In this document: piece after piece, positions 54,123 to 64,000 of the stretch
Numbering within the stretch: position 1 is the stretch's first letter
Layout of the letters: each line of letters begins with the position of its first letter
NCBI RefSeq assembly: GCF_914767665.1
Contig: NC_059502.1
Location: 29,406,812-29,470,811 of the forward strand
Length of the DNA stretch: 64,000 nucleotides
Direction of reading: 5' to 3'
From: Harmonia axyridis
Taxonomy: Eukaryota; Arthropoda; Insecta; Coleoptera; Coccinellidae
Notes under the pieces: model-generated
Told to the model about the DNA's origin: nothing
The model's input: the letters and a program-made list of their open reading frames with translations, nothing else
The model's database searches: none
Translations under genes and position numbers: made by a program

Positions 54123-55698
54123 CACTGATCAACAATTGCTAGGGATCACTTATGAACTTCTCTTCATTTGTATTTTTTTCAAGTTATCTCGTGAATATCT
54201 GTACATTATATGTTCTCTAAGGAAAAAGTGAGATGTTTTGAGTTGATTATATCAAAGTCTTCCTCACTTCATCGGCTCTTGTTCACAAAATCGATTTGTA
54301 GGCTGTTACAGGTGGAGTGAAAAGCAATGTGGTATTTGTTATTAAATCTGTTTTTTTCTCTCGTTCAAACACATAAGGTGACAATAATTGAAGAAATGAG
54401 AACAATATCAGCTTATCAGTCATGCCGAGAAGACGTTTGGCTCCTGTGCAAATGGACCAAATCATACGGTGGATACAGGAAGGTTTGTCCCAGCGAGAAG
54501 TGTCCCGGCGGTGGAATGTTTCGCAAAGTGTCGTGAGTCGGGCTTGGAATAGGTTCATCAAAACGACTGAGTAGCTTATGTTCATGGGGGAGGTCGGCAG
54601 CGCAGTACAACAGCTGCCCAAGATCGTCTTTTGATCCTCAATGCTAGGAGAAATCCCACTTACCCGGCGTCGCGGCTCAATAGATCACTGAGAGTTGCAA
54701 CAGGAGTTCTAATTTCGAACCAGACTGTAAGACGACGACTACATGTTCGTGGTTTGAGAGCACGTAGGAGGGTACAACATCCCCGTTTGAATAGGGAACA
54801 CCGGGTTCATCAACGGCAATGGGCTGAGGAGCACCGCAATTGGACACTTGAAGATTGGAGCCGATTTTTATTACGGATGAGTCTAGATTTCGCTTGGTCA
54901 ACTCCGATGGACGTATTCTTGCTTGGAGGGAAAGAGGTCGAAGGTATGCAGAACAGTTTATGGTACCCACAACAGCTTTTGGCGGAGGTTCTATATGTGT
55001 ATGGGGAGGCATTTGTTTGAACCAACGCACAGAGTTGGTTGTTCTGCAGAAAAACCACCATGACCAGCCAGAGATATCACGATATGATTATTGAACCCAT
55101 AATTGTTCGGTTTGCGGCTGCCGTGGGCGAGAATTTCATTTTAATTGACGATAATGCCCGTCCACACCGTAGTCGTCTGGTTAATGAAGCGCTAGAAACT
55201 CATGCTATTGATAGGATGGACTGGCCAGCTCGCTCTCCAGACATGAATTGCATCGAACATGTCTGGTCTGAGATGTCTAGACAATTGTCAACCTTAGAAC
55301 AACCGATCAATAACCTGGAGGACCTTTCTAACGCTTTACGGGATATTTGGACGAATTTGCCCCAAAATTTTATAAATCGTTTGATCGAAAGTATGCCTCG
55401 TAGGGTAGAATGCTTGAGACGAGCTCGTGGGGGACCAACTAGGTACTAGCTTAACCGAAACTTCAGCCTTCTGGTGGTTTCATCATAAAATTTTTATGTT
55501 ATTCAAACCCAGAATTTTGAGTGTTCCTCATAAAGTCTTTTTTTCTCTCCAACTTTCCATTTTTTCATTCTTTTCTCAAGTGAACCATATTATCAACTGA
55601 AAATACTCTGATATCTGACTAAGTCTATAATCTTGGAGCGAATATTTCAGAAATAAATTTAGAACAAGTAAGTGATCCCTATCAATTGTTGAGCAGTG
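54123..55698 (+). mobile_element. Tc1-like transposon (1576 bp), full length but inactive
   Basis: The ends CACTGATCAACAATTGCTAG and the inverse of CACTGCTCAACAATTGATAG are flanked by TA (54121-54122 and 55699-55700). Matching subterminal GGGATCACTTA lies in both ends. It contains one transposase gene (54422-55449) broken by frameshifts. The length and layout are those of a complete Tc1-like element. Confidence 0.85.
54422..55449 (+). pseudogene. Tc1-like transposase (DD34E) with three or more frameshifts
   Basis: The gene starts at ATG 54422: MPRRRLAPVQMDQIIRWIQE and GLSQREVSRRWNVSQSVVSR (paired-type DNA-binding domain). After a frame change it reads LNARRNPTYPASRLNRSLRV and NREHRVHQRQWAEEHRNWTL. 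A second change leads to FITDESRFRLVNSDGR with the first Asp. A third leads to FILIDDNARPHRSRLV with the second Asp (55150-55152), and SPDMNCIEHVWSEMSRQL with the Glu (55255-55257). Exactly 34 residues separate the second Asp and the Glu, so DD34E is intact. The C-terminus RRARGGPTRY is followed by a stop. All catalytic residues survive; only frames are broken. Confidence 0.85.
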
Positions 55699-55737
55699 TA
55701 TTTTTCAAGTTTCTTTTCTCTTAGTATACCTTCGCTT

Positions 55738-55890
55738 CACAAGATATTTAACTTAAATTCGGTGTAGATATTCCAATTTAAGGTTTTCATCATGTGGTAT
55801 GCTAATTTTGAATGCAAATCTACAGGATGAAATTTTTTCTGGAGCAGTGCAAGCTTCTTTCCTCCAGAATTCATTTGGTGGACCACTGGC
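55738..55890 (-). repeat. dispersed repeat 'R260', copy 3 (partial)
   Basis: Reverse complement of about 41480-41630, including TTTTGAATGCAAATCTACAG. A shorter piece of the other end of the family lies at 56935-56985. Confidence 0.55.
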
Positions 55891-56189
55891 AGTTTAGTAA
55901 TAATAAAGATTATTTGTCTTAACGGAAGGTACACCCAATTATTAGACAAAAATATTATACAGTACAAAGTTGATTTAACGGACTTATATTAAACAAAAAT
56001 TCAAAGAGGGTGGCAAAAATAAAAATTCAATAACTAATGTTACAAAATCAAATATTACAAAAGTAAATGCAAATTCAAAGAATATGACAAAATGAAAAAT
56101 TCATGGGCTAAGACGCAGTAATTCCTTGAGTTTAAGCTTAAAAGTTTGGCGATCTTATCATCATGTTAGTCCTGGGTTTAGAGAGGTAT

Positions 56190-56720
56190 AGCATTTGTTA
56201 TAGCCTACTACCATAGCGTGGAATACAAAGATTTAGCTTGGCTAGCAAGCTAAAAGAGGACAATTCATGAGCAATAGACCCTCTTGTTCTCCAATGACAA
56301 GTATGAGAACCTATTGAGAAGAGTATGTTATGGTCAAAACCCCGGGCTAGATAGGCACCATGCGATTTGAACGCCAATAATTTCAAAAACTTCCTCTGAA
56401 CAGATTCAAGTTGATTGATTTAAATGTTGTATATTGGACCTCAGACAAGGCAGCCATACTCGAGCCTGGAACGAACAAACGAAATGAAGATGGCAGCAAA
56501 CGAATTGAGATCTTTGAAATCTCAACATACCCTGAAAATAAGGCCAATCATTCTCTTACCAGCTGGTGTGTCATTGTAATAGTGTAAAATAAAACTGTGG
56601 TCAAATTCGATTCCCAAATATTTAATCTGTCACACTTTCTCAAACGTTACATGGCTTAAAGTTTAAATGTGCTCAATGGGTGTGTTCTTTAGGGTGTAGA
56701 CAAGATGTCTTGATGTCTAA
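56190..56720 (-). pseudogene. LINE reverse transcriptase, C-terminal remnant
   Basis: Minus-strand translation over several frames gives KYLGIEFDHSFILHYYNDTP, AGKRMIGLIFRVC, FAAIFISFVRSRLEYGCLV, INQLESVQRKFLKLLAFKSH and GAYLARGFDHNILFS. These are in the order found downstream of the catalytic core in jockey/CR1-like proteins (the 'LEYG..VW.P', 'LE.VQ..FL..L..K' block). Three or more stops interrupt it. No YADD box is present. Old remnant. Confidence 0.65.
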
Positions 56721-57085
56721 AATACTGGTCTGTTCACTGGTTAGAATTTGTTTAAGATAATTCTGGCGACTCGGCAACAGACAAATTGTCACCAATATAA
56801 TTTCTGAAAATTAGGAAAAGAAGTTTAGAAAATTGTAAAAATAAATTTTGGTGCAGTACTATACTGTTAATTTTTATATAATTTTGTCGTATCTGCTACC
56901 GATTACAAAAAAAAAATTAAAACAATTCTCTAGTAGTCCTCAGGAAAATCCAAATTATTATGAAGATCCAGTTAGTAATCTGTTATGAATAAATTAATTA
57001 TTAGTTTTGGTACTTATTTACCCAATCTGTAGCGAAGATTGATAAAGATTTCGGTAAACTGGTAAAATCAAAAAAAAAAGTGGGT

Positions 57086-57625
57086 CTACAAAAAGCACCC
57101 TGTATCTCGAGAACAAAGCGTTGACAAGCCCATATTTATATGACTTTTTCTTTGATTATCCCAGAAATCTCTCATTTTCCTTTGTAACTCCAAATTAGGA
57201 ACAGCCTGTAGATCACCATCTGTCTGATTCTGTTGCGGCAAGAACCTCGAATTTCTTGGAAAAGGGATCAATTCTACTCCCCTCCGCATCCTTGTCTTAC
57301 CTGACCCACAAATTAGCGTAGGGGGATTTCTATTTTCTCGGGACAAAATATAATACGAGTCAGTCTGGATGTAGCGTAGTGCAAAGGCAAACGGTTCCAA
57401 AATATAACATTCCAACGACCTAAATCTATAAATAAACCTTCTCGGAAGTAGCGATCGCTTCCACAGACAAAACAAACTCCAATACGATGAACGAATGCTA
57501 TTTTGTGGCGCTGAGGTGTCGAATGGAAACAATTTTGGGGGTTCCGTTTCCACATTTAGTTTTTGTTCGATAAATCTGCTTGTTTTTATTATACCTTTTG
57601 AGCGTTCGTTTTTCGAACAGATCAT
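57086..57625 (-). other. unrecognised 179-codon open frame
   Basis: The frame is long for this AT-rich sequence and its DNA is richer in G+C. It contains FPRNSRFLPQQNQTDGDLQA and MRDFWDNQRKSHINMGL. The last codons coincide with a stretch (GCACCCTGTATCTCGAGAAC) that resembles the inside of CAGGGTG-type arms. It may therefore be part of another foldback or transposon. I do not recognise a protein family. Confidence 0.3.
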
Positions 57626-57701
57626 TTTGTCACGATGTCTGTAATTTTAGGATTTCGTGCCGGGAATGGTCTCAAACGATAAGGTTCGATTTACTAATAT
57701 A

Positions 57702-58899
57702 CAGGGTGTTCTGATTTGTTTCCGACAAACTGAAATGAGTGATAGATCACATCATTTTAAGCAAAAAAGTTCCTATGAACATGGTTCCGGAAATGCTTCG
57801 TTTCCGAGATACAGGGTGTTAAAGTTGAAAAAATAATTCGCGTTTTCTTTAATATGTTTTGACTGCTTCCAAATCCTTTCATGAAATTATTCCTATTCAA
57901 ATATTAAATTTAAATTCATTTTGAAAATTTCTAAGGCGAAATGCATGCGGATTTTCTATTGCCCACTAATAAGTAGAAGTGGTATGCTATGTAATTGTTG
58001 TTTTTAAGTGTTCTGAATATTCTGTTTCCTGAAATATTGCGTTGTTGGGATGCTTTACGAATACTGAGTTTTTATTTTCTTCGAAGGTCTGTAAAATCCT
58101 ATTTCTCTGTAGATGATTTCTTCTTTGTATGCTTCGTTCGGGCCTTTGGTAACCAATACCATTTTCCTGTATTTGTTGATAAGCTATTAACTTAGTTAAC
58201 TATAATTATAATTAATGACATCTGAACCTAACACACTGTCATTGTGTATGGCCATTTTAAATCTATTGCCGCAATAATTGTTGAATGTAAAACAATCAAT
58301 CATTCGAAGATGTCATTTGTGCATTCAACAGAACGGTGGACATTTCGAACACCTTCTTTAAAAATTATTATGTTATTTTGTTTTGTTCTAAATTGTTACT
58401 TCTAAAAAATATTTGATTTAAAATTATTACAAATTTGTTTCTACATGTTTTAGAGATTACAAAAATATGGATTTGGCTTCAAATGCGTTTTTCTCTGAAA
58501 CGGTTGCCCCTAGCAACATAAATGAGGTATACATTTTATAACTAGAAAAGTCAGGGGAATCGATTTTTTTAGTCCAGAATGACGTACAGGGTAGCACAGA
58601 AAAGTTGTAACGGTTTAAAGAGGACGAAATGATTGCCAGTGGCGCCCTCTAGAAAATACAACCAAATCGATCACAAATTTGAATTTCTCACCTCAAAAAA
58701 CCCTACGTACCAACTTTCATGCAATTATTTGGAATCAGTCGAAAGATATTTAAGAAAACGCGAATTATTTTTTCAACTTTAACACCCTGTATCTCGGAAA
58801 TGAAGCATTTCCGGACCCATGTTCATAGGAACTTTTTTGCTTAAAATGATGTGATCTATCACCCGTTTCAGTTTGTCGGAAACAAATCAGAGCACCCTG
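57702..58899. mobile_element. foldback element 'CAGGGTGTTCTG' (1198 bp) with transposase tail
   Basis: The ends CAGGGTGTTCTGATTTGTTT and their near-inverse are flanked by TA (57700-57701 and 58900-58901). The arms are about 180 bp. Inside each arm a second CAGGGTG occurs (near 57813 and 58790). The centre keeps a transposase end (58278-58361) and may also hold the start of a further insertion near 58586 (TACAGGGTAGCACAG). Confidence 0.8.
58278..58361 (+). pseudogene. IS630/Tc1/mariner-type transposase C-terminal tail
   Basis: The frame opens after a stop at 58275-58277 and reads LLNVKQSIIRRCHLCIQQNG then GHFEHLL, ending at TAA 58359-58361. It has the same closing block as 14921-15118. The short open frame is all that is left of the gene. 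Confidence 0.65.
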
Positions 58900-59284
58900 T
58901 ATATTTTCTTTTGAGATAGAGCAATTCAAAAATTATTAACTTCAAATAATAAAGCATGTGTTGATAAAATCTCAGTAATAGCAGTGGAAATGTAAACATT
59001 TCATTGTATGTTACAAGAGTACAGATAAAAACCTCAGCAAAAACTGCCTCCCTGTATAGGAATAATGTTTTTTTTTTGTGTATTGTATATTGAACGCCTT
59101 CTTCTTCATCCAAGGAAAGTCTTTTCCATCCTTCCTCTTCACCAAAAGTGCACAACATATTATAATTAAATATGAAATCAAAAAAGAAAAGAACCAGAAA
59201 AGAGTAATAAATGTAATAGTTTCCATTATATTGATTCAAAGTAAGCGACCCATTCTAAACAAGAATCTGATGAATGAATAGTTT

Positions 59285-59865
59285 GAAAACCACCATGAAT
59301 TTTATAAATTGACATTTAGCACCAAGTGATATAATGGTTTCTTCTACACCACATTCACATAGTGGGTTTTCAATAGAATGCCATTTGAAGAGCATACTAT
59401 TGCAACGACCATGACCTGTCGTAAGTCGATTCAAAATACAACAAATTTTCCTAGGAAAATTGAAACTTGGAACTTTCTTTGAAGAATCAACGCTAAGAAT
59501 TTTGTTGAAGGCATTACAAGAACGTCAAATGTTCATTAGATTGAAGGAAAATATTAATCCATAAAGGTTTACTTGATTTTAACCTGGCGGTTCTAGTATC
59601 TGAGAGGGTAGATACAATTGAAAATAAGTTCGGGTAGAATTTCTTGTCTGCAAGCTGTCTACGAATATGAAAATGTAATAGCACTGGTAACCAATGTAAA
59701 GGTGTTGATCTAAAAGTTCCACTGATAATCATCATAGAAACGTTGAGCTGTGCATCAATTTTATAAACATCAGCAATATTGAACTTTGAACTAAACATGA
59801 CAAAGGTATTCAGCAGCAGAAAAAAAAGGCCAAAGTTGCTGTACGAAGAGTGCTGGCATCAGCAG
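59285..59865 (-). pseudogene. LINE C-terminal remnant with CCHC-like end
   Basis: Minus-strand translation in changing frames gives SADASTLRTATLAFFSAAEY, then YKIDAQLNVSMMIISGTFRS, PLHWLPVLLHFHIRRQLADK, LNRLTTGHGRCNSMLFKWHS and IENPLCECGVEETIISLGAK. LNRL.TGHGRC followed by CxCG and E-T-I is a typical end of jockey/R1-type LINE proteins. The frame 59514-59798 covers the middle part. It is truncated upstream and frameshifted twice or more. Confidence 0.65.
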
Positions 59866-59875
59866 ATGAAGAATG

Positions 59876-59906
59876 TTGTTATTATTATTATGATGATGAT
59901 GATGAA
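59876..59906 (+). repeat. TTA/TGA microsatellite
   Basis: About four TTA units are followed by about five TGA units, immediately upstream of the LINE remnant's entry point. Confidence 0.6.
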
Positions 59907-60189
59907 TTCGTGTTCAAATTTGAGCTGATCACATCATTGAAACCATAGAAAATTCATGAGGAATATTGGAAAAGTAATACCCACCCTTTGATTATGTTTG
60001 TGAAAAATAACTATTCGTGCAAAATTTCGTATTAATATCGGTATCCGAATCATAGAAAGTTCAAGCAGAATATCGAAAAAAAATGAATAGAGCTCGATGA
60101 GAAGTCGGGGGCTGTTGAGCGCTCTTTCAAGCATGCGAAAATTGCACTCTTGGAGACCTCATATATAACTGTATGTGCAATAGGATTTT

Positions 60190-61090
60190 CCTTTAGATAT
60201 TTATTATTGTTCTCTTCCTGTGGAACTAAAAAGAAAATTATTCATTTTTGGCATCTTTTTTTGTTTTTGAATTATAAGCGAAAATTGGAAAAATGACGAT
60301 ATTAAAAAATTTTTATTTCTGCTAATACTGATGATAAAGCTTTGAAATCAAAATGCAGGCACTATTTACGTAGAATCCAGTGGCGTGTTCATCTTTTTAG
60401 TATAGTATTTTCTATTACGAAGCTATGACCCAAAGTTTTAAATAAAACACTAGATTTCTTTTTGGAAATCTTCTATTTTACTGATTACAAAAATATATAA
60501 CTATTAGATCTTAAATATTATTTCCATGTAGAAATTAGTAAAAATAAAAACATAGTAATAATAAGGTTGATGGAGAGGAACTACTTTTGTTTATGGGAAG
60601 CTCTATTTTTCTGTGCTCATCAAGAGTTAAAACCATAGAAATATTGAAACTCCTGAATGAAAAAAAGTTTTTGACCGTTTTCTATTATTTATATTGATTC
60701 AAACTATACATTGTTGTATATTTTTGAAATCTGTAAAAATTAAGCTTTCAAAAAATTGCACAGAAATCTTGTGTTCCCATTCAAAAACATAACTTTGGTT
60801 CATAGCTTGGTAATTGAAAATACTATTCAAAAGACCAGTACGCCACTGGATTCTACGTAGAAAAGTGCCTCTCTAATGTCTTTATTTCAGAGTTCTATGA
60901 TCAGTATCAGAAATCGCCATTTTTCCAATTTTCGCTTATAACTCGAAAACAAAAAAAAGAAGCCCAAAAAAGAATACCGCTCTTGTTAGTTTCTCAGAAA
61001 GAGAGAAAATGAACAGGGTTTCAGATTTCGCCTATCCCCTCTGATTTAAAAGTTGTAGTGCTAAAACATCAAAATTTGCCCACCTTGTAC
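60190..61090. mobile_element. foldback element 'CAGGGTGGGC', copy 3 (decayed)
   Basis: The right arm (about 60660-61090) ends TTTGCCCACCTTGTAC, close to the family terminus. The left arm lacks its outer end, beginning near GAACTAAAAAGAAAATTATT. TAAGCGAAAATTGGAAAAAT and GTAGAATCCAGTGGCGTG blocks match the other copies. It is shorter (about 0.9 kb) and clearly older. Confidence 0.7.
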
Positions 61091-61099
61091 GTACACCGA

Positions 61100-62508
61100 A
61101 TTGTTCCGAAGAAACCCTATTTTAAAGAGGGCAACATATACCTCCGATGCGATGCACATTCAGAAATAAATTCATAAAACATACTACATTCATTTCGAGA
61201 ATTTTCTATACTTCCTAGACATTTTGGCATTCAATTACGAAACAGCTTGAATAAAGAGAGTATCCACATAACACATTAGCTGTAGATTCATGAAGGTCAC
61301 AGCTGATAGAAAATACTCAAACATAACGGTATGAGCTAAATTTTTTCGTACCTAGAAAGACCTGAAATCTCAAATATCTAGGAATTTCAGACAAACAACA
61401 TAACTGGATACTTTTAGATTCTACGACGGTAGAAAGCAAACCAAAAACAGGTTCCCCCATCGACTTGCGCAACATTATGGACCTCGTTATCGAAACACAA
61501 ACATATAAATCGAATTCAGCTTAATTCGCAAGTATGACCTATTTATTCTAGACACTGCGCAAAATGAACTCTGCAAAGTAGGCGTCTGCTTCACGTTGAC
61601 GCCTCCTTTGACCACCTAACTATGACTCATGCGTTAAAACGAATGAGTACTTAACGATTGTTACTGATATAAAGTTATTTTGCATTTTATGTTCATTCAG
61701 CCATGTTTGTTGAAAATTTTTAATTATTGTGATTAGTTTGTTTACGTTTCATTATTGGAGTTCCCCCTTGTGGAATTCAGAGATCAAAAATCAAATAAAT
61801 AAATCCGTCCTCCTTCTAGACGTTTTCTCGAAAAGTATGAAAGCTATTCACATAAATTGGGTAAAAGAAAAATGAAAATTTTACGATTGGGTTTATTTCT
61901 TTTTGAAAAGTAAAATATTTCGATTCGTGAAAAAAAAAATTAACATATCAACGAAAAACCTTTTTGAAAGCATTTTGAATGGCAGGATTCGAACTCCGGG
62001 TCAGCCGAATAAAATTTCAGAATTCATAACGCCGAAAATAGGATTTGAAGGTAAAGAATATTGTATTTACTATAATTATTGCATTACACGGATTACATGA
62101 AATTTTATAATTTTAATTTTTGAAATCCATGGATCGAGATGGAAAGATTAATGAGATATAGCAACCAATTTATGTACGAAATTACATGAGAATAGTGTCT
62201 ACATATATACTCTTGGAAGGACCGATTTTTCAATTTGATTTTGGGATTCTGCACTTACCAAAGGTAAATTCTGAAAATTTCATAGTGGGGATGAAATTTT
62301 TTCCTCGAACAATTCCAAAGCTTTATCATAACAATCGCTATTATTTTTGATGATGAAAAGTTATTATTTTATGATATTTATATACAACAAAAGAAAAATA
62401 CGATTTCAAAAATGACAATATCCATATATTGGCACGAAATCGTAGAGGAAAAACTACTCTTATCAATTAATCTTCATATTAATTTAAATGAGATATGATT
62501 ACTTCAAA
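61100..62508. other. intergenic; isolated B-box-like word
   Basis: No gene recognised. On the minus strand CCGGAGTTCGAATCC (around 61984-61998) resembles a tRNA B box, but no A box or cloverleaf was found near it. It may be a SINE trace. Confidence 0.35.
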
Positions 62509-63105
62509 CAGTGCACGTCAAAATTATGGAACAAATTCTCATTTTCTCAGACGAAAAATAAAAAAAGGTCAATTTTTGTTTTACTTTTACCAAATGTTTA
62601 TGCATTTTTGAAGGGTTTTTGTTGCACCCTGTGCCATCCCCATCAAACCTCTAAATTTTTTGAATAGGGAAAGTGGGTCATGTGGTACTTTTTTGGCAAG
62701 GTCTTTGTATCTTCTTTACAGGCGTGCAGAAATTTTCGAAGAAAAAATTTATTTTTGGAAAATTAATTAGTTCAAAGAGGTTTTCAGTACGTGCACTTTG
62801 TCATGGCTCATTTGCTTTGAGACGATGGTAACTGATGAAATTTGTCACCAAATGAAAGTCAACCATTACGGTTTTGTTCATGCACAACTTTCAACCCCCT
62901 CACGTGAAAAATTAGAATGTGTGAAAAAAAAAGGTATGTTATTATTAGTACGTTTCAATTTCAGTAGAAATGTGCAACAAAAATCCTTCAAAAATGCTTC
63001 GAATTTTGGTAAAAGTGGGACAAAAATTGACCTGTTTCGGGATTTTCTTGACAAATATTTTTCTTCTGAGAAAATGAATTTGTTCCATAATTTTGACGCG
63101 CACTG
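62509..63105. mobile_element. Tc1-like miniature element (597 bp)
   Basis: The ends CAGTGCACGTCAAAATTATG and the inverse of CAGTGCGCGTCAAAATTATG. Arms are about 140 bp with ACTTTTACCAAA and GCATTTTTGAAGG blocks. TA follows the right end (63106-63107); the left flank reads AA, presumably mutated. The frame 62798-63145 crosses the right end and is not a gene. Confidence 0.7.
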
Positions 63106-63109
63106 TATT

Positions 63110-64000
63110 GTTTACAAATGGAATATTTACTACACAATTTTTTAGTTATTTTTTTGAATTTGATAGCTCTCTTCTTTTTTCATTAGTTGATATATTCAAT
63201 AAATTTTCTGTCATTAAAAAGAAGAAATTAGTTTTAATTTTTTTTTTCAATTATTACCCCTTTGAATTTTATCAATCTCATAATGTCGAACTACCGGTGA
63301 ACATAAATCCTCTGCCATGTGATAATAATAGAACAGAGAAAAATAATTGTCAATAGAATAGGTAGATGACAGTGATTCTGATTCTCTGAAATAGTCAATA
63401 TCGACATATTGGCTATAACATTGATAATAACTCTTTGAATGGACTACGATATCAGAATCATGTATGTTTCAGTTTGAAAATACTGAGAGGTTGTTTCTAT
63501 TGAAATACATTTATAACTAGTATAACAATTTATTTCTTGAATTTAAGAACATAAAATTAATTTATTACTTCACAAGAAAAAAATTTATACATCTTTAAAA
63601 TATTCTGTCTAATTTTGATTGTTATTATACTTCGATCCTAAAGTATTGAAAAATGCTTCGAAGGAATGTAGTTCAAGCCTGATTTCTATGGAATGGTCAA
63701 TAGGAATGAATGATGTAGATCTCAGTTAAATTAATATACATCATTATGATTATAAATAAAACTAAATTCCCAGTTCATAATCTCTTAAAATAATATTTCC
63801 AAACCTAGTCATACCTACTCAGAATTACCACCGAGAAGATCAATTTCTTGAAGAAAAATTATTTTTTTATACGATCATACTCAGGTCTCGATAACATTTT
63901 ATAAACAGATGTGAAGAGTCGATTCTGCTCTTATTGTTTCGAAACAATGTCTGTAGGTTCCCATTTTTTATAGATCGAAGTCTTTCTCAAGAACAATATT
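63110..64000. other. intergenic, nothing recognised
   Basis: AT-rich sequence to the window edge. No terminal repeats or protein motifs seen. Confidence 0.45.

Noticed and set aside
61984..61998. Possible tRNA or SINE from a B-box-like word
   Set aside because: No A box or pairing arms within the needed distance.
62798..63145. 115-codon frame near the right end of the window
   Set aside because: It crosses the right end of a Tc1-like miniature element and has no family resemblance.
1..64000. CRISPR array or bacterial operon
   Set aside because: No regularly spaced short repeats and no operon-like gene arrangement. The content is that of an animal genome.

Overview
The window looks like a repeat-dense, AT-rich stretch of an insect nuclear genome. 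The evidence is a four-unit TTAGG run (the usual arthropod telomere unit), Tc1/mariner, hAT and Harbinger-type DNA transposons with their expected target duplications, several non-LTR retrotransposons of jockey and RTE type, and no bacterial gene organisation. The order of insect cannot be fixed from the sequence. I could not recognise any host protein-coding gene; every convincing coding region is a transposon protein, and all of these are truncated, frameshifted or interrupted by stops.

Layout: 0-9 kb carries a mariner 5' remnant, a jockey-type fragment, a hAT miniature element, and a nearly complete RTE-type LINE (4395-7647) inserted inside an internally deleted mariner. 9.3-18 kb carries four long inverted-repeat (foldback) elements, two of them abutting, plus a Harbinger-like element with a nested hairpin repeat. 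18-24.6 kb holds LINE fragments, miniature elements and a Mutator-like miniature element. 24.6-28.3 kb contains the most unusual object, a 943-bp non-coding LTR element, followed by hairpin repeats. 30-33.3 kb holds two jockey-type LINE fragments in opposite orientation. 34-47 kb holds hairpin-headed repeats (one tandem pair), a hAT deletion derivative, and nested foldback elements with a paralogous empty site. 47-64 kb has a dead mariner, a second near-complete foldback copy, a hAT miniature element, a dead Tc1-like element, more foldbacks and LINE remnants.

The best candidate for a little-described system is 25052-25994. It has two 252-bp LTRs that look identical, begin TG and end CA, and are flanked by a 4-bp duplication (TAAG). 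An 18-nt primer binding site for tRNA-Trp follows the 5' LTR and a purine tract precedes the 3' LTR. There is no protein. Each LTR carries a complete type III hammerhead ribozyme with a 9-nt complementarity between its two loops, and upstream of it a tRNA-like segment with A- and B-box-like promoter elements. This is the architecture of a retrozyme, known mainly from plants, here in an insect-like genome and with an added tRNA-like module. If both ribozymes cut, they would release a 691-nt RNA that could circularise.

A second theme is a tribe of foldback elements with ends close to CAGGGTG and TA target duplications. Three of its families retain the tail of the same transposase type (motif GGHF), which ties the tribe to the IS630/Tc1/mariner superfamily.
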